Shown one piece after another: positions 55,467 through 61,416 of a DNA stretch of 64,000 nucleotides. The DNA comes from Microbacterium kyungheense (GTDB taxonomy: Bacteria > Actinomycetota > Actinomycetes > Actinomycetales > Microbacteriaceae), in NCBI RefSeq assembly GCF_006783905.1, contig NZ_VFPE01000002.1, positions 1,054,001 to 1,118,000 on the forward strand. Direction: 5' to 3'. A program made the position numbers and the translations under genes. Under the pieces are notes generated by a model. That model worked only from the letters and a program-made list of their open reading frames with translations, had not been told where the DNA came from and did not search any database. How positions within the stretch are numbered: the first letter of the stretch is position 1; each line of letters opens with the position of its first letter.

Positions 55467-55502
55467 GGGCTGGCGCGACCACTAGTGTGATCGCGTCAGC
55501 CC
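55467..55502 (+). terminator. Hairpin terminator after pyk
   Basis: A 36-nt imperfect palindrome folds into a 16-position stem with one G-U pair and one mismatch around a TAGT loop, followed by GTTTCTC. A TAGTGT hexamer in its apex (55483-55488) could serve as the -10 box of the next gene. Confidence 0.65.
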
Positions 55503-55529
55503 GTTTCTCGTGCAAGGTGGTGTCTCGAA

Positions 55530-55919
55530 ATGTTCTTCCAGGACTTCTTCTGGTTCCTTCTGTGGAGCTTCTACTTCATCGCGTATCTGTACATCGTGAT
55601 CGTGGTCATCATGGACCTGTTCCGCGATGACAAGCTCAACGGCTGGTTCAAGGCGCTGTGGATCATCGCGCTCGTGTTCGTGCCGTTCCTGACGGGTCTG
55701 ATCTACGTCATCGCTCGCGGCAAAGGCATGGCGCAGCGCGCACAGGCCGCCCGCGGAGGCATCGTGGCGGAGTCCGACGACTACCGTCCGGCCGCGTCGG
55801 CGAGCCCCGCCGACGACATCGCCAAGGCGAAGGCGCTGCTGGACGCCGGCACGATCTCGCAGGGGGAGTACGACGCGCTCAAGAGCAAGGCGCTGGGCAA
55901 CCAGTACTTCGGCGCCTGA
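55530..55919 (+). CDS. PLDc_N/SHOCT domain small membrane protein
   Basis: 129 residues. Two membrane helices at the N-terminus (about 5-32 and 42-62, with LWIIALVFVPFLTGLIYVIARGK in parts) match the phospholipase D N-terminal (PLDc_N) two-helix unit. The C-terminal ~30 residues, DIAKAKALLDAGTISQGEYDALKSKAL (parts), form a SHOCT short helical motif. Both pieces are common together in Actinobacteria; the role is unknown. AAGGTGG lies about 10 nt before the ATG. A motif-bearing hairpin follows. Confidence 0.87.
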   Translation: MFFQDFFWFLLWSFYFIAYLYIVIVVIMDLFRDDKLNGWFKALWIIALVFVPFLTGLIYVIARGKGMAQRAQAARGGIVAESDDYRPAASASPADDIAKAKALLDAGTISQGEYDALKSKALGNQYFGA

Positions 55920-55925
55920 GACGAA

Positions 55926-55966
55926 GAGAAGAGTGGATGCCTGGGGCCCAGGCATCCACTCTTCTC
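55926..55966. terminator. Bidirectional hairpin terminator carrying an inverted GGATGCC pair
   Basis: A perfect 19-bp stem (55926-55944 with 55948-55966) and a 3-nt loop lie between the convergent SHOCT gene and the ABC permease. GGATGCC (55935-55941) and GGCATCC (55951-55957) sit opposite each other in the stem. It works symmetrically for both strands. Confidence 0.88.
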
Positions 55967-56000
55967 ATTCGTGCGCGCACCGCGGGGTGCGGGGGAGGGC

Positions 56001-56804
56001 TCAGCTGATCTTGCGGCGGTAGATCGACATCGAGATCGCGTACGCGACGACGAGGATGCCCACCAGCCACGCCATCGCCACCCAGATGTCGCTGCCCACC
56101 GGCTGTCCGGCGAACAGCGCCCGGATCGAGTCGACGATCGAGGTGACCGGCTGGTTCTCGGCGAACCACTGCACCGGCCCCGGCATGCTCTCCGTCGGCA
56201 CGAACGCCGAGCTGATGAACGGCAGGAAGATGAGCGGGTACGAGAACGCGCTCGCACCGTCCACCGTCTTGGCCGACAGCCCCGCGATCACCGCGAGCCA
56301 CGTGAGGGCGAGGGTGAACAGCACCAGGAGCCCTGCGACTCCGAGCCACGCCCCGATGCTCGCTCCCGTCCGGAAGCCCATCAGGAGCGCCACGCCGATG
56401 ACGATGGCCAGCGAGACCACGATCGACACCAGCGACGTGAGCACGTGCGCCCACAGCACTCCCGAACGCGAGATCGGCAGCGACTGGAACCGCTCGAAGA
56501 TGCCGCCCTGCATGTCGAGGAACAGGCGGTACGCCGTGTAGGCGATGCCGGACGCGATGGTGATGAGCAGGATGCCGGGCAGCATGTAGTCGATGTACGA
56601 CCCCTGGTCGGCTCCCAGATCGATCGCCCCGCCGAACACGTAGACGAACAGCAGCATGAGCGCGATCGGCGTGACGGCGGTGGTGATGATCGTGTCGGGG
56701 CTGCGCAGGATGTGGCGCAGCGACCGACCGGTGAGGACGGCGGTGTCGCTGAAGAAGCGGGCACCGGTGGCGGCGCGGGGAGCGCCGACGGCGACGGCGG
56801 TCAT
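56001..56804 (-). CDS. ABC-2 type exporter permease (DrrB-like)
   Basis: 267 residues from ATG 56804, overlapping the ATPase stop by 4 nt. Six hydrophobic segments are seen, with the ABC-2 permease pattern PDTIITTAVTPIALMLLFVYVF at the start and LIFLPFISSAFVPTESMPGPVQWFAENQPVT (parts), the hallmark C-terminal-half motif of DrrB/NodJ-like permeases. With the ATPase it should export a drug or lipid-like substrate that cannot be named from sequence. The operon is on the minus strand, unlike its neighbours. Confidence 0.92.
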   Translation of the reverse strand: MTAVAVGAPRAATGARFFSDTAVLTGRSLRHILRSPDTIITTAVTPIALMLLFVYVFGGAIDLGADQGSYIDYMLPGILLITIASGIAYTAYRLFLDMQGGIFERFQSLPISRSGVLWAHVLTSLVSIVVSLAIVIGVALLMGFRTGASIGAWLGVAGLLVLFTLALTWLAVIAGLSAKTVDGASAFSYPLIFLPFISSAFVPTESMPGPVQWFAENQPVTSIVDSIRALFAGQPVGSDIWVAMAWLVGILVVAYAISMSIYRRKIS

Positions 56805-57610
56805 GATCGGTCCTTTCGGGTTGTCGCGGCGTCCGCGTCGGCGGACCCGGGTTCGGTGTCGACCTCGCCGGTGAGGGCGAAGAAGACGTCTTCGAGGCTG
56901 GGCTGCTTCTCGACGTACTCGACCTTCGCGGGCGGCAGCAGGCGCTTCAGCTCGTCGAGCGTGCCGTCGACGATGATCTTCCCCTTGTGGAGAATGGCGA
57001 TCCGGTCGGCCAGCTGTTCGGCCTCGTCGAGGTACTGCGTGGTGAGCAGCACGGTGGTGCCGCCGCGAGCGAGCGTCGTCACGGCATCCCACACCTCCAG
57101 GCGGGCCGCGGGGTCCAGCCCCGTGGTCGGCTCGTCGAGGAAGATGACGGAGGGATCGCCGATCAGGCTCATCGCGATGTCGAGCCGGCGCCGCATGCCG
57201 CCGGAGTAGGTGCCGGCTCTGCGGGCGCCGGCCTCGGTGAGCGAGAAGCGGGCGAGCAGGTCGTCCGCGATCGCGCCGGGGTTCTTGAGGTGTCGCAGCT
57301 GCGCCACGAGCACGAGGTTCTCGCGGCCCGTGAGGACCTCGTCGACGGCGGCGAACTGTCCCGTGAGACTGATCGTCTCGCGCACCCGCTGGGCGTCGGC
57401 CGACACGTCGTGCCCGCCGACGGCGGCGGTGCCGGCATCCGCCTTGAGCAGTGTCGCGAGGATCCGTACCACTGTGGTCTTGCCGGCGCCGTTGGACCCG
57501 AGGAGCGCGAAGATGCTGCCTCGCGCCACCTCGAAGTCCACGCCCTTCAGCACGTGGAGGTCCTTGTACGACTTCTCCAGGTTCTTGACCGCGATCGCTG
57601 CGCCGGTCAT
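56801..57610 (-). CDS. ABC transporter ATP-binding protein (DrrA-like)
   Basis: 269 residues. Walker A GSNGAGKTT is near 38-46, the Q-loop LTGQFAAVDEVLTG follows, the signature is TYSGGMRRRLDIA near 135-147 and Walker B VIFLDEPTTGLDP near 155-167, then the H-loop region LLTTQYLDEAEQLADRI (His replaced by Gln, as is usual in DrrA-type exporters). The C-terminal DrrA-like extension (PSLEDVFFALTG) is present. Overlaps with both neighbours (ATGA) indicate co-translation. Confidence 0.94.
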   Translation of the reverse strand: MTGAAIAVKNLEKSYKDLHVLKGVDFEVARGSIFALLGSNGAGKTTVVRILATLLKADAGTAAVGGHDVSADAQRVRETISLTGQFAAVDEVLTGRENLVLVAQLRHLKNPGAIADDLLARFSLTEAGARRAGTYSGGMRRRLDIAMSLIGDPSVIFLDEPTTGLDPAARLEVWDAVTTLARGGTTVLLTTQYLDEAEQLADRIAILHKGKIIVDGTLDELKRLLPPAKVEYVEKQPSLEDVFFALTGEVDTEPGSADADAATTRKDRS

Positions 57611-57975
57611 CGCTGTTCACCTCGCTCCGCTTCGTCGATCGCCTTGTTGAGGCGATCGCGCTCCTTGTCGATCCACTGCTTGCCGTTGTACGCGGCGGCG
57701 AACTCCTCGGCGAAGGTCGCCGGGTCGTCGCCGACGAGATCGCGCACCGACGTGCCATCGGCCACGGCGCGCTCCCACAGGTCGGCGAGGTCGGCGTACA
57801 TCTGCACGATGGTGTCGCCGTCGACGACGCCGCCCGCGTACATCAGGTAGCGCTCGACGGCCTTCGCGGCGCCGCGATAGGGCTCGGGGAGCGCCTCGAC
57901 GCGGGCCTTGTACTGCCTCCACTGCTTCTTCTGCTCCAGCGAGCCGGTGACGACTTCGTACCACTTGGCGGCCAT
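57607..57975 (-). CDS. DUF1048 protein
   Basis: 122 residues from ATG 57975. The helical sequence KWYEVVTGSLEQKKQWRQYK near the start, LPEPYRGAAKAVERYLMYAG and the KQWIDKERDRLNKAI tail match the DUF1048 family, which is regularly encoded next to PadR regulators. Its role is unknown; a partner of the regulator or transporter is a guess. It begins 1 nt after the PadR stop and overlaps the ATPase gene by 4 nt. Confidence 0.87.
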   Translation of the reverse strand: MAAKWYEVVTGSLEQKKQWRQYKARVEALPEPYRGAAKAVERYLMYAGGVVDGDTIVQMYADLADLWERAVADGTSVRDLVGDDPATFAEEFAAAYNGKQWIDKERDRLNKAIDEAERGEQR

Positions 57976-57976
57976 G

Positions 57977-58333
57977 TCAGTTCCCTTCCTGGGTCGTGCT
58001 GCTGTTGTCGGTCTGTGCATGGAGCTGTTCGATGCGCTCTGCGAGGAAGCTCCACGTCCTCCAGAACTCCGAGAGCTGTTCGCGACCCTGCGCGTTCAGC
58101 GTGTACACCTTGCGAGGCGGTCCCTTCTCGGACGGCACCTTCTCGACATCGACCAGTCCGCGCTGCTCGACGCGCACGAGGAGCGCGTACACCGTGCCCT
58201 CGGCGATGTCGGCGAATCCTTGCTCCCGCAGCCATGCGGTGATCTCGTACCCGTAGGCGGGACGCCCCGACAGGATCGCGAGGACGATCCCCTCGAGCGT
58301 GCCCTTGAGCATCTCGGTCTCCTGCTTGCCCAT
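57977..58333 (-). CDS. PadR family transcriptional regulator
   Basis: 118 residues from ATG 58333, which has AGGAGG 8 nt upstream; GTG 58342 falls inside that site. The winged helix is clear: MLKGTLEGIVLAILSGRPAYGYEIT (parts), EGTVYALLVRVEQRGLV near 45-61 and PPRKVYTLNAQGREQL. A short C-terminal dimerisation helix follows. Such regulators usually repress their own operon and release DNA on binding the drug the linked ABC pump exports. Candidate operator repeats lie just upstream. Confidence 0.93.
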   Translation of the reverse strand: MGKQETEMLKGTLEGIVLAILSGRPAYGYEITAWLREQGFADIAEGTVYALLVRVEQRGLVDVEKVPSEKGPPRKVYTLNAQGREQLSEFWRTWSFLAERIEQLHAQTDNSSTTQEGN

Positions 58334-58369
58334 GAGGGGCACCTCCTCTCTCTCGCTACTCTGTCTTGC

Positions 58370-58405
58370 TGAGTACCACTACAAAGTAACACTGAGTACC
58401 AGTAC
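58370..58405. promoter_or_regulatory. Direct repeat, candidate PadR operator
   Basis: TGAGTACCACTAC (58370-58382) and TGAGTACCAGTAC (58393-58405) differ by one base and start 23 nt apart, about two helical turns. They lie in the divergent gap between the PadR operon and the APC permease gene, in an unusually AT-rich stretch. Confidence 0.5.
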
Positions 58406-58445
58406 TTAGCAACACCGAATAGCAAGATCTTCCGAGGCGCGGGTG

Positions 58446-58451
58446 TAATGT
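58446..58451 (+). promoter_or_regulatory. Candidate -10 box of the APC permease gene
   Basis: TAATGT predicts a leader of about 33 nt before ATG 58491, which is preceded by GAGGACC. Confidence 0.4.
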
Positions 58452-58490
58452 CCATCCGTCGCCAACGGAGGCGGCAGAAGAGGACCTTCG

Positions 58491-60239
58491 ATGACCCGAA
58501 TCGGCTCACCGGTCGCACCCGACGACCAGAGCACCCCTGAGCGTCACGATCTGCAGGCGGGCGGCGTCAGCGCCGCCGGTTCGATCGTGATGGCCGTCGC
58601 CGGAAGCGCACCGGCATATTCCATCGCCGCCACCACCGCGGCCCTTGTCGGCGTCGCAGGACTGGGCGCCCCGGCCGCCCTGCTGTGGTGCGGCATCCCG
58701 ATGCTCGGCATCGCGTGGGCGTTCCTGTATCTCGGACGCGCCGACGTCAATGCGGGAGCCGCCTATTCGTGGGTGGCCAGGGCGCTGCACCCGGCGCTCG
58801 GCTTCCTGTCGGGATGGGCGCTCGTGATCTCGGCGACCATCTTCATGGTCGCCGGCGCGCTTCCCGCCGGAGCGATGACCGTCTCGCTGTTCGATCCGTC
58901 CCAGGCCGAGAACGTGCCACTGATCACCGGCATCGGCGCGATCTGGTTCGTCATCATGGCGGCCTGCGTCTACTTCGGCGTGCACATCACCGCGCGCGCC
59001 CAGTGGATCATGTCGACCATCGAGGTCGGCATCCTGGTGGTGTTCGCCGCGCTCGCGCTCTTCCGCGCCGCCACGACCAGCCACGACGGCCCGGACTTCT
59101 CCTGGGACTGGCTCGGGTTCTCGCACCTCACCGGCCCCGGCATCTTCGTGGGAGCGGCACTGATCGCCGCGTTCTACTACTGGGGCTGGGACGTCAGCTC
59201 GAACCTCAATGAGGAGACCACGGACGGCCACAAGTCGGCAGGCGCCGCAGGGCTGATCGGCGTGGGCATCGTCTTCGTGCTGTTCGAGATCTTCACGATC
59301 GCGACGCTCATCATGCTGTCGCAGGAGCAGATCGAGGCGAACAGCGCCAACATCCTGTCGGTGCTCGGCGACGTCATCTGGCCGGGGCTCGGCGGCAAGA
59401 TCCTGATCATCGCGGTGGCGCTCTCGACGATCGCGACGCTCGAGACCACACTCATCCAGGTCACCCGCTCGCTGTTCGCGATGGGCCGCGACCACACGAT
59501 CCCGCGCGCGTTCGGTCGCGTGCACCCGCGCTGGAAGACGCCGACGTTCGCGACGATCGTGATCCTCGTGGTCTCGCTGCTGCTGTTCGTCGGCTCGAAC
59601 TTCCTCGGCAGCGTGGGCGACATCATGGAGAACGCGATCCTCTCGATCGGACTCCAGATCGCGTTCTACTACACGCTCGCCGGCGTCGCCGTCGTGGTGG
59701 CGTATCGGAGGGTGCTCTTCCGCTCCGTGAAGAACTTCCTGCTGATCGGGCTGTGGCCCGCCTCAGGCGCGGTGTTCATGGGCTGGGCGTTCTTCGCGTC
59801 GATCCCGAGCAACGATCCGATCGTGAACTGGCTCGGCATCGGGCTCATCGTGCTGGGCGTCGTGCCGCTTGCGCTCTTCTACCGCAAGGCGAAGGTGTAC
59901 TACTCGCGGCGTCCGCTCGAGGTGCCGCCGGAGCTCGATAGGAAGGCCCCGGCCGACATCGACCTCCGCTCGCCGGAACAGGTCGAGACGCTGCCCGACC
60001 CGAACACCACAGTGATCAAGACGGTCGACGACAAGCAGGCCGCAGAGAAGAAGAAGAGTGGATGCCTCGGGCCGAGGCATCCACTCTTCTCTTCGTTCAG
60101 GGTGCCGGTGGTGGGAGTCGAACCCACACGCCCTTTCGGGCAACCGAGTTTGAGTCGGTCGCGTCTGCCATTCCGCCACACCGGCCGGCGCGGGCCTCCG
60201 CGCGTCCGCGAACGACCATACCGTAGGATTGGCAGGTGA
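58491..60239 (+). CDS. APC family amino acid/polyamine permease without a stop codon before its terminator
   Basis: The permease proper is about 520 residues. LQAGGVSAAGSIVMAVAGSAPAYS near the start is the APC consensus first helix, and about 12 membrane segments follow up to LGIGLIVLGVVPLALFY. The hydrophilic tail ends in DDKQAAEKKKS near 60060. No stop codon occurs there: the frame continues through the hairpin at 60052-60090, antisense to the tRNA-Leu gene, to a TGA at 60237-60239 inside the next gene's start. The other two frames are also open through the hairpin. The last ~60 residues are therefore probably not part of a conserved protein. Substrate unknown. Confidence 0.8.
   Translation: MTRIGSPVAPDDQSTPERHDLQAGGVSAAGSIVMAVAGSAPAYSIAATTAALVGVAGLGAPAALLWCGIPMLGIAWAFLYLGRADVNAGAAYSWVARALHPALGFLSGWALVISATIFMVAGALPAGAMTVSLFDPSQAENVPLITGIGAIWFVIMAACVYFGVHITARAQWIMSTIEVGILVVFAALALFRAATTSHDGPDFSWDWLGFSHLTGPGIFVGAALIAAFYYWGWDVSSNLNEETTDGHKSAGAAGLIGVGIVFVLFEIFTIATLIMLSQEQIEANSANILSVLGDVIWPGLGGKILIIAVALSTIATLETTLIQVTRSLFAMGRDHTIPRAFGRVHPRWKTPTFATIVILVVSLLLFVGSNFLGSVGDIMENAILSIGLQIAFYYTLAGVAVVVAYRRVLFRSVKNFLLIGLWPASGAVFMGWAFFASIPSNDPIVNWLGIGLIVLGVVPLALFYRKAKVYYSRRPLEVPPELDRKAPADIDLRSPEQVETLPDPNTTVIKTVDDKQAAEKKKSGCLGPRHPLFSSFRVPVVGVEPTRPFGQPSLSRSRLPFRHTGRRGPPRVRERPYRRIGR
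60052..60090. terminator. Bidirectional hairpin with inverted GGATGCC pair
   Basis: An 18-bp perfect stem (60052-60069 with 60073-60090) and a 3-nt loop lie between the convergent APC permease and tRNA-Leu genes. GGATGCC (60060-60066) pairs with GGCATCC (60076-60082). The outer arm AGAAGAGT/ACTCTTCT is shared with the hairpin at 55926. Confidence 0.85.
60103..60185 (-). tRNA. tRNA-Leu (anticodon CAA)
   Basis: Read on the minus strand, the 83-base gene has a perfect 7-bp acceptor stem GCCGGTG/CACCGGC with discriminator A, a D-arm with GGCGGAATGGCAGACG-type sequence, anticodon stem ACCGA/TCGGT with loop CTCAAAC (anticodon CAA, decoding UUG), a long variable arm typical of class II Leu tRNAs, and the T arm GTGGG-TTCGACT-CCCAC. 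The 3' CCA is not encoded. TATGGT on the minus strand (60220-60215) is a possible -10 box. UUG is a rare codon in this GC-rich genome. Confidence 0.96.
60224..60229 (+). promoter_or_regulatory. -10 box of the response regulator gene, leaderless geometry
   Basis: TAGGAT begins exactly 12 nt before GTG 60236. It lies between the divergent tRNA-Leu and regulator genes. Confidence 0.5.
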
Positions 60240-60856
60240 CTGAGCAGGAGCAGACCGCCGCTACGACGGCGTCCACCCCCCGTCGTGTCGTCGTCGCAGA
60301 GGATGAGTCGCTCATCCGGCTGGACATCGTCGAGATCCTCCGCGACAACGGATTCGATGTCGTCGGCGAAGCGGGGGACGGTGAGACCGCCGTGGCCCTG
60401 GCCACCGAGCTGCGCCCCGACCTCGTGATCATGGACGTGAAGATGCCGCAGCTCGACGGCATCTCGGCCGCCGAGAAGCTCAGCAAGAACCACATCGCCC
60501 CCGTCGTGCTGCTGACCGCCTTCAGCCAGAAGGAGCTCGTCGAGCGCGCGAGCGAGGCAGGCGCGCTGGCCTACGTCGTGAAGCCGTTCACGCCGAACGA
60601 CCTGCTGCCGGCGATCGAGATCGCACTGGCCCGCTACGAGCAGATCATCACGCTCGAGGCCGAGGTCGCCGACATGGTCGAGCGCTTCGAGACCCGCAAG
60701 CTCGTCGACCGCGCCAAGGGCCTGCTCAATGAGAAGATGGGCCTGAGCGAGCCTGAGGCGTTCCGCTGGATCCAGAAGGCGTCGATGGACCGCCGCCTCA
60801 CTATGCAGGACGTCGCGAAGGCGATTATCGAGCAGCTCGCGCCCAAGAAGGGCTGA
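60236..60856 (+). CDS. pdtaR: Response regulator with ANTAR RNA-binding domain (PdtaR-like)
   Basis: 206 residues from GTG 60236. The receiver domain has the acidic pair in VVAEDESLIRLD, the phospho-acceptor Asp67 in VIMDVKMPQLDG, and the conserved Lys in YVVKPFTPNDL. The C-terminal ANTAR domain (about 140-200) is recognisable from LVDRAKGLLNEKMGLSEPEAFRWIQKASMDRRLTMQDVA (parts). ANTAR proteins bind paired RNA hairpins to antiterminate transcription. The M. tuberculosis homologue Rv1626 (PdtaR) also lies close to polA. No histidine kinase is adjacent. Confidence 0.93.
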   Translation: MTEQEQTAATTASTPRRVVVAEDESLIRLDIVEILRDNGFDVVGEAGDGETAVALATELRPDLVIMDVKMPQLDGISAAEKLSKNHIAPVVLLTAFSQKELVERASEAGALAYVVKPFTPNDLLPAIEIALARYEQIITLEAEVADMVERFETRKLVDRAKGLLNEKMGLSEPEAFRWIQKASMDRRLTMQDVAKAIIEQLAPKKG

Positions 60857-60870
60857 CCGGACGTCGAGTG

Positions 60871-60901
60871 GAGCGGATGCCGCATAGCGCGGCATCCGCT
60901 C
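60871..60901. terminator. Bidirectional hairpin with inverted GGATGCC pair
   Basis: A 13-bp perfect stem (60871-60883 with 60889-60901) and loop ATAGC lie between the convergent regulator and thioesterase genes. GGATGCC (60875-60881) pairs with GGCATCC (60891-60897), followed by GCTCTTCTC as in the other two hairpins. Confidence 0.85.
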
Positions 60902-60904
60902 TTC

Positions 60905-61336
60905 TCATGCCTGCGGCAGATCCTTGATGTGGTTCGTGATGCGCACGGTCGAGCAGCGGCGGCCCTCATCGTCGGTCACGACGATCTCGTGGACGGTCAG
61001 GCTGCGGCCGAGGTGCAGGGGCGTGCAGACGCCCGTCACATAGCCGGCGGTCGCCGAGCGCGTGTGCGTGGCGTTGATGTCGACGCCGACGGCGAGCCGC
61101 CCGGGACCCGCGTGGTAGTTCGCGTGCATCGATCCGAGCGATTCGCCCAGCACGACGTACGCGCCGCCGTGGAAGAGGCCCACGGGCTGCGTGTTGCCCT
61201 CGACGGGCATGCGTGCGACCGCGCGCTCGGGGGTGAACTCCAGCCACTCGAACCCCATCTTCTCGGCGAGGGCGCCGATGCCGCGACTGCTCGCCCACGC
61301 GATTGCATCGACGGCGGCGGGGGAGTGATCGGGCAT
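60905..61336 (-). CDS. Hotdog-fold thioesterase (PaaI-like)
   Basis: 143 residues from ATG 61336. The hotdog motif GLFHGGAYVVLGESLGSMHANYHA (near 57-80, parts) has the H-G-G and the acidic residue of the PaaI/YbgC-type active site, and AVGVDINATHTRSATAGYVTGVCTPLHLGRSL (parts) forms the central strands. It likely hydrolyses acyl- or aryl-CoA thioesters; the exact substrate is open. In-frame codons upstream to 61432 lack family features. It is convergent with pdtaR and divergent from polA, an order also seen near polA in mycobacteria. Confidence 0.92.
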   Translation of the reverse strand: MPDHSPAAVDAIAWASSRGIGALAEKMGFEWLEFTPERAVARMPVEGNTQPVGLFHGGAYVVLGESLGSMHANYHAGPGRLAVGVDINATHTRSATAGYVTGVCTPLHLGRSLTVHEIVVTDDEGRRCSTVRITNHIKDLPQA

Positions 61337-61404
61337 GGCGCACCTTCGGTCTGGCCGGCTCGGGAGGCGGCGGGCGGAGGAGTTCGGGTGTCGTCGGCCC
61401 TGGC

Positions 61405-61410
61405 TAGGCT
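61405..61410 (+). promoter_or_regulatory. -10 box of polA, leaderless geometry
   Basis: TAGGCT begins exactly 12 nt before GTG 61417. The intervening GCAGGG is not a convincing ribosome site. Confidence 0.5.
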
Positions 61411-61416
61411 GGCAGG

